64,000 nt of DNA from Acidovorax sp. FJL06 (GTDB lineage Bacteria > Pseudomonadota > Gammaproteobacteria > Burkholderiales > Burkholderiaceae_C), in contig NZ_QAJR01000023.1 of assembly GCF_003852545.1 (NCBI RefSeq), positions 1-64,000 on the forward strand. Direction: 5' to 3'. The notes under the pieces are model-generated. The model was not told the origin of the DNA. It did no database searches and saw only the letters and a program-made list of their open reading frames with translations. The position numbers and the translations under genes were made by a program. Position 1 is the stretch's first letter. Each line of letters starts with the position of its first letter. Shown in pieces: positions 29,671-40,156 of this stretch.

Positions 29671-30319
29671 GCACGGTGAGAAAGCGGCGCTCGCGCGCCG
29701 CTTTGTGAGCGAAACGCTCCAGAACCCGCACAACGCGGCTGTTCTGGAGCGTTTGCCGCTTTTGGGGCTGCCGGATGCGTGGCTGGTCGCGGGCTGCTTG
29801 TTCCAGACGGTGTGGAACCTGCGATCTGGTCTGGAGCCCACGGCGAACATCAAGGACTACGACCTGTTCTATTTCGACGCGTCGGACCTGTCCGAAGCCA
29901 CCGAACAGGCCGTGCAAGCCCGCGTCACCGCCCTCTTTGCCGACCAGCCGATCACCGTGGAAGCCAAGAACCAGGCCCGTGTGCACCTCTGGTACGAGCG
30001 CTGGTTTGGCTACCCCTATGCGCCGCTGCAATCGGCCCGCAACGGCATCGAGCGCTTTCTGGTGCCCTGCACCTGCGTGGGTCTGCAACCCGGCGCCCCC
30101 GGCGGCGGGGAGCCCACGCTGTACGCGCCCTACGGGCTTGAAGAACTGTATGCCGGGCTGCTCAAGCCCAACCCAGCATGCCCGCATTTGCCGCTGTTCA
30201 AGGCCAAGGCCCACAGCTACCGCGAGCGATGGGATTGGCTGGAGATCCGGGAGACGGCCTGCTCGCCCAGCCGGGCAGACGCCAGCGCCCCCGATGACTC
30301 AAGGCTTTTCGGCCTCTAG
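29654..30319 (+). CDS. Nucleotidyltransferase-family protein (NTP_transf_6/DUF925-like)
   Basis: 221 aa. Seen are GLPDAWLVAGCLFQTVWN and IKDYDLFYFDASDLS, the signature of a small family of predicted nucleotidyltransferases (COG3575-like), whose biochemical role is not established. The ATG at 29654 overlaps tyrB; a GTG at 29705, just after a perfect hairpin, is an alternative start giving 204 aa. The stop TAG and last codons fall within an interspersed repeat copy. Confidence 0.75.
   Translation: MPRSSEHGEKAALARRFVSETLQNPHNAAVLERLPLLGLPDAWLVAGCLFQTVWNLRSGLEPTANIKDYDLFYFDASDLSEATEQAVQARVTALFADQPITVEAKNQARVHLWYERWFGYPYAPLQSARNGIERFLVPCTCVGLQPGAPGGGEPTLYAPYGLEELYAGLLKPNPACPHLPLFKAKAHSYRERWDWLEIRETACSPSRADASAPDDSRLFGL
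29681..29754 (+). other. Two consecutive perfect hairpins at the tyrB/nucleotidyltransferase junction
   Basis: Hairpin 1: AAAGCGGCGC, loop TCGC, GCGCCGCTTT (29681-29704), 10 bp after the tyrB stop. Hairpin 2: AAACGCTCCAGAAC, 15-nt loop, GTTCTGGAGCGTTT (29712-29754). Both lie in the 5' coding region of the next gene. The first could act as a weak terminator of tyrB; the pair could hide a start codon. Confidence 0.6.
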
Positions 30320-30353
30320 CGCATGATGGACGCGCGCAAGAAGCTATCAAAAT
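30307..30353. repeat. Interspersed repeat covering the nucleotidyltransferase stop codon
   Basis: TTTTCGGCCTCTAGCGCATG continues to ATGGACGCGCGCAAGAAGCT and ATCAAAAT. Its ends TTTTCGGC and AGCTATCAAAAT match the ends of the family read on the opposite strand. The TAG at 30317-30319 is part of it. Confidence 0.6.
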
Positions 30354-30368
30354 CAGAGCAAATCTCCA

Positions 30369-31289
30369 TCACCCCCACAGCACCGACCGCATCGAGATGG
30401 ATGCGGACTGGTAGCCGGTATTGAAAAAACGCGGCATTTCGCTGGCCTCCACCGCACCGGCGGCGTACAGCAGCGGCAGGTAGTGCTCGTGCGTGGGGTG
30501 CGCCTGCTGGGCCACGGGGCCCAGCTTCTGGAAGTCCTGCAGGGCGCCCAGCTGGCCCTTCTTGATCTGCTCCTGCACCACGGTGTCGAACTCGGCGGCC
30601 CAATCGTAGGCTTCGTTGGCCGCCGTGCCCCGGCGCGTGGCACGCAGGTTGTGCACGATGTTGCCGCTGCCCACGATCAGCACGCCCCGCTCGCGCAGGG
30701 CCTTGAGCTGCTGACCCAGCGCATAGTGCTCGGCCGGGGCGCGGCTGTAGTCCATGCTGAGCTGCAGCACCGGGATCCGGGCCTGCGGGAACATGGGCTT
30801 GAGCACCGACCAGGTGCCGTGGTCCAGGCCCCACTCGCCCTCGTCCACACCGAGCGCCGCACCCGTGGCAGGGGACTTCAGCTCCTTGGCCAGGCTGCGC
30901 GCCACGGCCGGTGCGCCCGGGGCGGGGTACTGCTGGTCAAACAGCGCCTGCGGAAAACCGCCAAAGTCGTGAATGGTTTTGGGCTGCGCCATGCCCGTGA
31001 GCTGCCAGCCGCCCCGCGTGAGCCAGTGGGCCGACACGCACAGGATGAGCTGCGGCTGCACGGTGCGCGCCAGCAGCTCGGCCCCCACGGCCTGCCAGCT
31101 GCGGCGCCAGGCGTTGTCCTCGATGGCGTTCATGGGGCTGCCGTGGCCCACAAACAGCACCGGCATGCGCGGAGACGGCTTGAGCGCCTGCAACACCGGC
31201 AGACTGGCGGCCTGGCCCAATGAAGTCATGAAAGCTCCCGGAGTGGCGGCCAGACCCGCCAGGGCGGCCAAAGAAGTTCTGCGTTGCAT
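30369..31289 (-). CDS. LigB/DODA-type extradiol ring-cleavage dioxygenase homologue with a leader peptide
   Basis: 306 aa from ATG 31289. The catalytic part begins at about residue 42 with PVLFVGHGSPMNAIEDN, as in E. coli YgiD and plant DOPA dioxygenase. Conserved His sites appear in VGHGSPMN, VSAHWLTRGG, QLSMDYSRAPAEHY and STGNIVHN-like GSGNIVHNL. YgiD-type enzymes normally start right at the catalytic part. Here an extra 40 residues begin MQRRTSLAALAGLAATPG, with twin arginines and a hydrophobic run like a Tat leader, though no sharp cleavage site is clear. An internal Met (MTSLGQAASLP) could give a shorter cytosolic form. Substrate unknown. Confidence 0.8.
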   Translation of the reverse strand: MQRRTSLAALAGLAATPGAFMTSLGQAASLPVLQALKPSPRMPVLFVGHGSPMNAIEDNAWRRSWQAVGAELLARTVQPQLILCVSAHWLTRGGWQLTGMAQPKTIHDFGGFPQALFDQQYPAPGAPAVARSLAKELKSPATGAALGVDEGEWGLDHGTWSVLKPMFPQARIPVLQLSMDYSRAPAEHYALGQQLKALRERGVLIVGSGNIVHNLRATRRGTAANEAYDWAAEFDTVVQEQIKKGQLGALQDFQKLGPVAQQAHPTHEHYLPLLYAAGAVEASEMPRFFNTGYQSASISMRSVLWG

Positions 31290-31407
31290 GGTAGACAGGG
31301 GAGCGTAACAAATTATGTATAACGCCAGGAGTGAGCCCACCTGCGCCATGAAGTTCCAGCGCCACAGCTCTCCCCCAACAACAACACTGCGAGACAAGCA
31401 CCCGCCC

Positions 31408-32298
31408 ATGACCACCGCCCTGCCCCAGCCCCTGCGCAACACCCGTGTCCTGAGCCTTGCGCTCAACCTGCCCGGCCCCGCCGCCCTGATGCGCTGCGCA
31501 CGCCTGGGCGCCGAGTGCACCAAGCTCGAACCCCCCCCAGCCACGGGCATGCCCAGCGCCGACCCCATGGGCATCTACAGCCCCGCCGCCTACGCCACGC
31601 TGCACCAGGGGGTGCGCGTGGTGCTTGCCCACCTCAAGACACCCGAAGGCCAGGCAGCGCTGCATGAAGAGTTGGCCCGCACCGATGTGCTGATCACCTC
31701 GTTCCGCCCCTCGGCGCTCACCAAACTGGGCCTCTCCTGGGAGGTGTTGCAATCAAAGTATCCCCGCCTGTCGCTGGTGCGCATTGTGGGCGCGGCGGCC
31801 GAGCGCGCCGAAGAGCCCGGCCACGACCTCACCTACCTGGCCGACGCAGGCCTGGTGACCGGCACTGAGATGCCCCCCACGCTGTACGCCGACATGGGCG
31901 GCGCGCTGATGGCCAGCGAAGCCGTGCTGCAGGCCCTGCTGGAGCGCGCCCGCACGGGCAGCGGCGTATGCATCGAAGTGGCGCTGGCCGACGCTGCCGC
32001 CTGGCTGGCCCAGCCGCGCGACTGGGGCCTGACCACGCCCGAAGGCGACGTGGGCGGCCACCACGCGGGCTACCGCATCTACCCCTGCGCCGACGGCCGC
32101 GTGGCCGTGGCCGCGCTGGAACCCCACTTTGCCGCCCGCCTGTGTGCCGCCGCAGGCCTGCCCGCCACGGGTGATGCCGCCCAGCTGCGCGCCCCTGCCA
32201 CACACCAGGCCGTGGAGGCCTTTGTGCGCACGCAGACCCGCGCGCAGTTGGATGCGCTGGCCATTGCCCAGGACATCCCCCTGCACACCCTGGCCTGA
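31408..32298 (+). CDS. CaiB/BaiF-family (class III) CoA-transferase-like protein
   Basis: 296 aa from ATG 31408 (MTTALPQPLRNTRVLSLALN), shorter than the usual 380-430. Conserved parts are NLPGPAALMRCARLGAECTKLE, RPSALTKLGLSWEVL and GHDLTYLADAGL containing the candidate catalytic Asp. It may be a compact member of the family or one lacking the C-terminal lobe; the donor and acceptor CoA esters are unknown. The next gene begins about 8 bp after its stop. Confidence 0.78.
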   Translation: MTTALPQPLRNTRVLSLALNLPGPAALMRCARLGAECTKLEPPPATGMPSADPMGIYSPAAYATLHQGVRVVLAHLKTPEGQAALHEELARTDVLITSFRPSALTKLGLSWEVLQSKYPRLSLVRIVGAAAERAEEPGHDLTYLADAGLVTGTEMPPTLYADMGGALMASEAVLQALLERARTGSGVCIEVALADAAAWLAQPRDWGLTTPEGDVGGHHAGYRIYPCADGRVAVAALEPHFAARLCAAAGLPATGDAAQLRAPATHQAVEAFVRTQTRAQLDALAIAQDIPLHTLA

Positions 32299-32305
32299 TG
32301 GCGGA

Positions 32306-32719
32306 GTGACATCACCGCCCAAGCGCCCTGCCACGCGGCGCGTGCGCCGCCCGCACGGCGGTAGCCCACCCGCCTCTGCCTACGGGGCCCTGCTGCTCAC
32401 CACGGGCTGGGCCGGCCTGCTGGGCTGGGGCATCTGGATGCGGCAATGGCCACCGGGCTGGACGCTGTCCGCCGCCGTGCTGGTCAACCTGCTCACCTTC
32501 TGGGCCTATGCGGCTGACAAGAACGCCGCCATCCAGGGCCGCTGGCGCACGCCGGAGAGCCACCTGCACCTGCTGAGCCTGGCCGGCGGCTGGCCTGCCG
32601 CCTGGTGGGCCCAGCGCACCCTGCGGCACAAATCCAGCAAGCGCACATTCCGCTGGGTGTACTGGCTCACCGCGCTGCTGCACTGCGCCGCGCTTGCGGC
32701 CTGGCTGGCCTTGGCATGA
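32306..32719 (+). CDS. DUF1294 membrane protein
   Basis: 137 aa if read from GTG 32306; earlier in-frame starts lie inside the CoA-transferase gene. A basic, Arg-rich N-terminus precedes helices at about 28-48 and 55-72. The DUF1294 signature follows: FWAYAADKNAAIQGRWRTPE, then GGWPAAWWAQRTLRHKSSK and a final helix. In many bacteria DUF1294 is fused to a cold-shock domain; that domain is absent here. Function unknown. The start is uncertain because no clear ribosome-binding site precedes the GTG. Confidence 0.65.
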   Translation: MTSPPKRPATRRVRRPHGGSPPASAYGALLLTTGWAGLLGWGIWMRQWPPGWTLSAAVLVNLLTFWAYAADKNAAIQGRWRTPESHLHLLSLAGGWPAAWWAQRTLRHKSSKRTFRWVYWLTALLHCAALAAWLALA

Positions 32720-32986
32720 AGGAATGGAATGCTGACGCGCCCGGGCCCGCCAAGCCCCTATGGCACCGGGGGCTGCCAAACTTTGCATGCATGCGCGAAT
32801 TGATCGCTATATAGTGGGCCGGGCGCACCGCACCGCCGAATCGGCCTCCGATTCCAGAAGCCCCCAAGGACGGGGCCCTCACACCAACAAGGCGCGGGCA
32901 CACCAATGGGCAATGAGGGCGCGCTGGGCGAGGCCACCAGGCATCACCGGCGTCGGACAGCTTGGCATGAGGCGGGGGACCAATCC

Positions 32987-35500
32987 ATGGATGTGTTGCA
33001 GCCAGTCGAGCGAAAACCGGTGCCGTTGACGCTGCGGGTGACCTGGCCTTTCATCGTGATGGTGCTGCTGCTGGCCGCCTGCGCCACGGCCAGCCTGCAG
33101 GTCTTGTCCAGCGTGCGCGCCTTTGTGGCGGGCGAAAGCCTGTGGACCAAGGGCCAGAAGGACGCCATCTACTTCCTCAACCAATACGCCCTCCATGGCT
33201 CGCCCCAGGCGTTTGACGGGTTCACCCGCGCCATGGAGATTCCCCTGGGCGACCGGGCTGCGCGCCTGGCCCTGCAGCCCGGCCAGGTGCAGACCGATGT
33301 GGCGCGTGACGGTTTTCTGCGCGGCGGCAACCACCCGGATGACATCGCCGGCCTGATCTGGCTGCTGCGCCACTTCGACCACCTGGACCTGGTGAAAAAA
33401 CCCGTGAGCCATTGGCTCATCGGCGACGAATACATCGACGCGCTGCGCGAGCTGTCGCACGAAATCCACCAGCGCAACACCGATGGGACGGCAGACGCCC
33501 CCACGCGGCAGCAGTGGCAAGACAGCATCCGCGAGATCAATGCCGGCGTGACCCCCGCCGCCCGCAACTTCAGCGAGTCCCTGGGCGAAAGCTCGCGCCA
33601 GATCGTGCTGCTGCTGATGTGGACCAACCTAGGCATGGCCGTGGTGCTGATCCTGCTGACCCTGTGGCACACCCATGGCCTGCTGGTGCAGCGCCGCAAC
33701 GCCGAGCAGGCCCTGGAGGCCGAACGCGAACAGGCGCACACCACCCTGACCGCCATTGGTGATGGCGTGGTCACGACCAACACCCTGGGCGAGGTCCTGT
33801 ACATGAACCCCGCCGCCGAGGCACTGCTGGCCCGCGCAGCCGGCCCGGCCACGGGCCTGCCGCTGGCGCAGCTGCTGGTGTTTGATGGCGAAACCCCCTC
33901 CTTGTCGGCAGACAGCCTGGTGCAGAACATCCTGCGCAGCGACGGCACGGCCTTGAGCAACATCCACACCACCCTGGTGCGACCGGACCAGACCATCGTG
34001 CCGGTCAAGCTGGTGGGCTCACCCATCCGCCACCGGGGCCTGCTCACCGGGGCCGTGCTGGTGCTGCACGACGTGACCCGCGAGCAGCACTATGTGGAGC
34101 AGCTGTCCTGGCAGGCCAGCCACGATGCGCTGACGGGCCTGGTCAACCGGCGCGAGTTCGAGCACCGGCTCGAAGCCCTGCTGGCCCAGCCCCGCCCCGT
34201 GGGGCGCGAGGGCTCGCTGCTGTACGTGGACATGGACCAGTTCAAGCTCATCAACGACACCTGCGGCCACCAGGCGGGCGACGAGATGCTGCGCGAGGTC
34301 TGCCGCATGCTGCAAAGCCACCTGCGCGAGGGCGACACCCTGGCCCGCCTGGGTGGCGACGAGTTTGGCATCCTGCTCAAGGACTGCCCAGCCGGCCCCT
34401 CGGCCCGCATCGCCGAGCAGTTGCGCCAGGCCGGACAGGAGCTGCGGCTGACCTGGGGTGGCCAGCAGCTGCGCACCGGCCTGTCCATCGGCATGGTGCA
34501 GCTCATCCCCGCGCTCACCTCCATCCAGGAGGCCATGCGTGTGGCCGACATGGCCTGCTACCGTGCCAAGGAAGGCGGGCGCAACCGCGTCTTCATCTAC
34601 CAGACGGAAGACATCGAAATGAGCCGCCGCGAAGGCGAGATGGACTGGGTGCGGCGGCTGCGCCTGGCGCTGGAGCACAACCAGTTCCAGCTGCACGCCC
34701 AGGCCATTGCCCCGCTGCAGCCCAGCGGCGAAACCGGCCTGCACATGGAGGTGCTGCTGCGCCTGCGCGAAAACGACGGCCAGCTGATTGCGCCCGGCTG
34801 CTTCATCCCTGCGGCCGAGCACTACGGCATGATGACTTCCATCGACCGGTGGGTCATCCGCCACACGCTGGAGCTTCTGGCCCGGCGCCAGCACCTGCCG
34901 GGCCTGCCGCCGGTGCACACCTGTGCCATCAACCTCTCGGGCACCAGCCTGGGAGACGACGGCCTGCTCAAGCTCATCCGCAGCGCACTGGCCGAGTCGG
35001 GGGTGGACCCGCACATGCTGTGCTTCGAGATCACGGAAACCAGCGCCATATCGCACCTGCCCAACGCCGTGCGGCTGATGAAAGAGCTGCAGCAACTGGG
35101 CTGCCGCTTTGCGCTCGACGACTTTGGCGCGGGGATGTCGTCCTTCAACTACCTCAAGCACCTGCCGGTCGATTACCTCAAGATCGATGGCAGCTTCGTC
35201 AAAGACATGCTGCACGACCCAGGCAACCGGGCGATGGTGGAGATGATCCACCACATCGGCCATGTGATGGGTAAGCAGACGATTGCAGAATTTGCCGAAT
35301 CGCCAGCCATCGTGGAGGCCTTGCGGGGCATTGGCGTGGACTACGCACAGGGCTATGCGCTGGCGCGGCCAGTGCCGCTGCAGGACTATCTTGCCCTCGG
35401 CAGCGCCGCCAAACCAGTGCCCGCATGGAGCGCAGGCCCGGCGCAGGGACATGCACCACTGCCGCCGACCTCACCATTCCCCCAGCAGCGCCAGGCCTGA
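32987..35500 (+). CDS. Membrane PAS-GGDEF-EAL c-di-GMP protein
   Basis: 837 aa from ATG 32987, preceded by GGCGGGGGACC. Membrane helices at about 18-42 and 205-232 bracket a periplasmic-size sensor region, followed by PAS at about 245-370. The GGDEF domain has an intact LGGDEFG (G456) and an inhibitory RxxD site five residues upstream (REGD). The EAL domain begins at MEVLLRLRE, so the motif reads EVL with Glu588 kept. Other catalytic features (NLSGTSL, EITETSAI, DDFGAGMSSFNYLKHL, KIDGSFV) are present, so phosphodiesterase activity is likely and cyclase activity possible. Confidence 0.93.
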   Translation: MDVLQPVERKPVPLTLRVTWPFIVMVLLLAACATASLQVLSSVRAFVAGESLWTKGQKDAIYFLNQYALHGSPQAFDGFTRAMEIPLGDRAARLALQPGQVQTDVARDGFLRGGNHPDDIAGLIWLLRHFDHLDLVKKPVSHWLIGDEYIDALRELSHEIHQRNTDGTADAPTRQQWQDSIREINAGVTPAARNFSESLGESSRQIVLLLMWTNLGMAVVLILLTLWHTHGLLVQRRNAEQALEAEREQAHTTLTAIGDGVVTTNTLGEVLYMNPAAEALLARAAGPATGLPLAQLLVFDGETPSLSADSLVQNILRSDGTALSNIHTTLVRPDQTIVPVKLVGSPIRHRGLLTGAVLVLHDVTREQHYVEQLSWQASHDALTGLVNRREFEHRLEALLAQPRPVGREGSLLYVDMDQFKLINDTCGHQAGDEMLREVCRMLQSHLREGDTLARLGGDEFGILLKDCPAGPSARIAEQLRQAGQELRLTWGGQQLRTGLSIGMVQLIPALTSIQEAMRVADMACYRAKEGGRNRVFIYQTEDIEMSRREGEMDWVRRLRLALEHNQFQLHAQAIAPLQPSGETGLHMEVLLRLRENDGQLIAPGCFIPAAEHYGMMTSIDRWVIRHTLELLARRQHLPGLPPVHTCAINLSGTSLGDDGLLKLIRSALAESGVDPHMLCFEITETSAISHLPNAVRLMKELQQLGCRFALDDFGAGMSSFNYLKHLPVDYLKIDGSFVKDMLHDPGNRAMVEMIHHIGHVMGKQTIAEFAESPAIVEALRGIGVDYAQGYALARPVPLQDYLALGSAAKPVPAWSAGPAQGHAPLPPTSPFPQQRQA

Positions 35501-35530
35501 CGAGCCCGGCCTGGCCTGCGGCACGCGCCG

Positions 35531-37936
<2,406 letters not shown>

Positions 37937-38061
37937 GCAAAGGGGGTCGCGGCCGCCCCCTGGGCGATGGGGGCCTTCGTGGGGCGCGTCTGTGGTGGAT
38001 AACCCGCGATTTTACGTTGGCAGGCGGTTTTTGTCGCCTTGGGCGTGCTTGCCCCTCACCG

Positions 38062-38120
38062 TTGCAGGCTTGATGACCATCAAGCATATACTTGCTTTTG
38101 TCAATTAATTAACTGACAAA
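38062..38120 (+). promoter_or_regulatory. Promoter and two operator-like palindromes upstream of the MarR-GNAT gene
   Basis: TTGCAG (38062-38067) and TATACT (38087-38092), 19 bp apart, form a plausible promoter. Palindrome 1, GCTTGATG-AC-CATCAAGC (38068-38085), fills the spacer exactly. Palindrome 2, TTTGTCA-ATTAATTAAC-TGACAAA (38097-38120), covers the likely start of transcription. This is the classic layout for a MarR autorepressor. Confidence 0.65.
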
Positions 38121-38127
38121 GGCATTT

Positions 38128-39090
38128 ATGAGCAGCACCACGGCAGCCCCCACAGCCACCACCCCCGTCTCTCCAGGCGCCGTGAAGGCGGTGCGCCACT
38201 TCAACCGCTTCTTCACCCGCCGCATTGGCGTGCTGGACCCGTACCTGGGCAGCGACCTGTCACTCACCGACGTGCGCGTGCTCTATGAGCTGGCCCACCG
38301 CGAAGACCCCGTGGCCAGTGAACTGGCGCGGGAGCTGGGCCTGGACGGTGGCTACATTAGCCGCATCCTGCGCCGCTTCGAGCAGGCGGGCTGGATCAGC
38401 CGCAGCACTAGCACGCTGGACGCCCGGCAAAGCGTGCTGGCCCTGACTGCGGCCGGGCGCGCGGTGTTCGAGCCGCTGCAGCAGCGCTCGCGCGACGAGG
38501 CCACCGCCCTGCTCGCCCCCCTGCCCCCGGCACGCCAGCAAGAGGTGGTGGATGCCATGAAACGCATCGAAACCCTGCTGGACCCGGCCCCAGGCACCAA
38601 TGCCGCCCCCCGCATGGCCGTGCTGCGCGACCCCGTGCCCGGCGACATGGGCTGGGTGGTGCAGCAGCATGGCGAGATCTATTGGCGCGAATATGGCTGG
38701 GACAGCCGCTTCGAGGCCCTGGTGGCCGACATTGCCGCGCAGTTTTTGCGCAAGTTCCAGCCCGACGGGGAAAAGGCCTGGATCGCCGAGCTGGACGGCG
38801 AGCGGGTGGGCGCGGTGTTTGTGGTGCGCAAATCCCCCAACACGGCCCAGTTGCGCATGCTGATCCTGGCCCCCAAGGCGCGCGGGCTGGGCCTGGGCGC
38901 GCGGCTGACCGACGAATGCCTTGCCTTTGCGCGCGCCAAGGGCTACAAGAAGATGGTGCTGTGGACCAACAGCTGCCTGGCCGCCGCCCGGGGCATTTAT
39001 GCCCAGCGCGGCTTTCGCCTGACCAAGTCGGAGCCCTATGACGGCTTTGGCCAGCAGCTGGTAGGAGAGACCTGGGAGCTGAAGCTGTAG
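38128..39090 (+). CDS. MarR-family regulator fused to a GNAT acetyltransferase
   Basis: 320 aa. Residues 15-150 form a MarR winged helix (SLTDVRVLYELAHRE, LARELGLDGGYISRILRRFE, STLDARQSVLALTAAG wing). Residues about 155-320 are a GNAT domain with LRMLILAPKARGLGLGARLT as the acetyl-CoA loop and YKKMVLWTNSCLAAARGIYA. Such fusions are a known class; the acetylated substrate and ligand are usually unknown. It is followed by a second GNAT gene 47 bp downstream, probably on the same transcript. Confidence 0.92.
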   Translation: MSSTTAAPTATTPVSPGAVKAVRHFNRFFTRRIGVLDPYLGSDLSLTDVRVLYELAHREDPVASELARELGLDGGYISRILRRFEQAGWISRSTSTLDARQSVLALTAAGRAVFEPLQQRSRDEATALLAPLPPARQQEVVDAMKRIETLLDPAPGTNAAPRMAVLRDPVPGDMGWVVQQHGEIYWREYGWDSRFEALVADIAAQFLRKFQPDGEKAWIAELDGERVGAVFVVRKSPNTAQLRMLILAPKARGLGLGARLTDECLAFARAKGYKKMVLWTNSCLAAARGIYAQRGFRLTKSEPYDGFGQQLVGETWELKL

Positions 39091-39137
39091 CTGCAACAAA
39101 CACCTGCTGGCACCGCACGCCATACAAGGCCACCACC

Positions 39138-39683
39138 ATGACCGACAGCCCCCGCCCCACGATCCGCCAGGTCACGCCCGAGGACGACCTGGCGCGCCTC
39201 ACGGCGCTCATCCATGCGGCCTACGCGCCCCACGCCCGCCTGGGCCTGCGCTACTGGGGCACCCACCAGTCGGTGGAAGACACAGCCAAGCGCTTTGCGT
39301 CGGGCACCGGCCTGGTGATGGTGGATGCAGGCGACTATGTGGGCACGGCCACCTTGCGGCCACCCCAGCCGGATTCCCCCGTGCCGCTGTACCGCGACCC
39401 CACGGTCTGGTCGCTGTGCCAGTTCTGCATCTCCCCCCAGGCCAAGGGCCGGGGCTACGGCAAAGAACTGCACGCCCATGCCACCGCGTTTGCCCGACAG
39501 GCAGGTGCCCGGACCCTGGCGCTGGACACGGCCCAGCCTGCGGCGGCCTTGATTGCGATGTACGCATCCTGGGGCTACCGGGTGGTGGGTGAGTGCGACT
39601 GGCGGCCACTGACCAACTACGCCAGCGTGCTCATGGCGCGCAGCCTGGAAGACATGCCGGGCGGTGGCAGCACGGGCTGCTGA
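39138..39683 (+). CDS. GNAT-family N-acetyltransferase
   Basis: 181 aa. A single GNAT fold with the acetyl-CoA pyrophosphate loop in ISPQAKGRGYGKELH, strand/helix LALDTAQPAAALIAMYASWG and a preceding GTATLRPP strand. Substrate unknown. Likely co-transcribed with the MarR-GNAT gene. Confidence 0.85.
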   Translation: MTDSPRPTIRQVTPEDDLARLTALIHAAYAPHARLGLRYWGTHQSVEDTAKRFASGTGLVMVDAGDYVGTATLRPPQPDSPVPLYRDPTVWSLCQFCISPQAKGRGYGKELHAHATAFARQAGARTLALDTAQPAAALIAMYASWGYRVVGECDWRPLTNYASVLMARSLEDMPGGGSTGC

Positions 39684-39714
39684 CGGCTCGGACAAACCTC
39701 GCTCCAAAACGACA

Positions 39715-39733
39715 ATGGCCCCAAGAGGGCCAT
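39715..39733. terminator. Candidate bidirectional terminator between convergent genes
   Basis: ATGGCCC, loop CAAGA, GGGCCAT: a 7-bp stem. On the minus strand it is followed by TGTCGTTTTGG, a weak T-rich tail. It sits between the GNAT gene and the convergent 63-residue ORF. Confidence 0.5.
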
Positions 39734-39766
39734 CGGTGGCAAAGCCGGGATCGGGCCCCGCACCGC

Positions 39767-39958
39767 TTACCACTCACCGACTTCCCGCACGCGCTGGGCC
39801 AGGTCGGGCAGGTCGTCCTCTTCCTCCATCAGGTCGCTCACCATGGGTGCCACCGTGGGCTTGTGGGTGGCGGCCGGGGCAGACCGGGACACGAACCGGC
39901 CAAACACCTGGCTGGCATCGCTGGAGGGCACGGGGGCAGAGAACGGGGCGGCAAACAT
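39767..39958 (-). CDS. Small conserved-looking hypothetical protein
   Basis: 63 aa from ATG 39958, with AAGGAACTGCC upstream as a good ribosome-binding site. Ser/Ala/Pro-rich start (MFAAPFSAPVPSS) then an acidic patch MEEEDDLPDLAQRVREVGEW. No signal peptide or membrane helix. No family recognised. Confidence 0.5.
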   Translation of the reverse strand: MFAAPFSAPVPSSDASQVFGRFVSRSAPAATHKPTVAPMVSDLMEEEDDLPDLAQRVREVGEW

Positions 39959-40117
39959 GGCAGTTCCTTTTTTCGGTGGGCCTGGTGCTTTCAAAAACGC
40001 AGCGCCAGCGTAGGCCACCACAACCGCTGGGCAGTGTAGGAATGCATGCCGCTCTGGCGTGTGACAGAACGCACATTCCAGGCCGCCAAGCCACTCCCAC
40101 TATCTGATCAGTGCGCC

Positions 40118-40141
40118 CGGCGTGACATTCATCACACGCCG
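40118..40141. promoter_or_regulatory. Inverted repeat upstream of yigZ
   Basis: CGGCGTG-acattcatca-CACGCCG, 7-bp perfect arms, ends 15 bp before the yigZ ATG. It could be an operator or an RNA hairpin near the ribosome-binding site. Confidence 0.35.
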
Positions 40142-40156
40142 TACACTCGCTGCCCC

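Noticed and set aside
32783-32813. TTGCAT and TATATA with 19-bp spacing as a promoter for the GGDEF/EAL gene
   Set aside because: Plausible but the spacing is long and no further support is visible; not strong enough to list.
33090-33110. LLLAAC in the GGDEF/EAL protein as a lipoprotein box
   Set aside because: It falls in a first membrane helix of a multi-domain sensor with no signal-peptide n-region layout; a second helix follows, so ordinary membrane anchoring is more likely.
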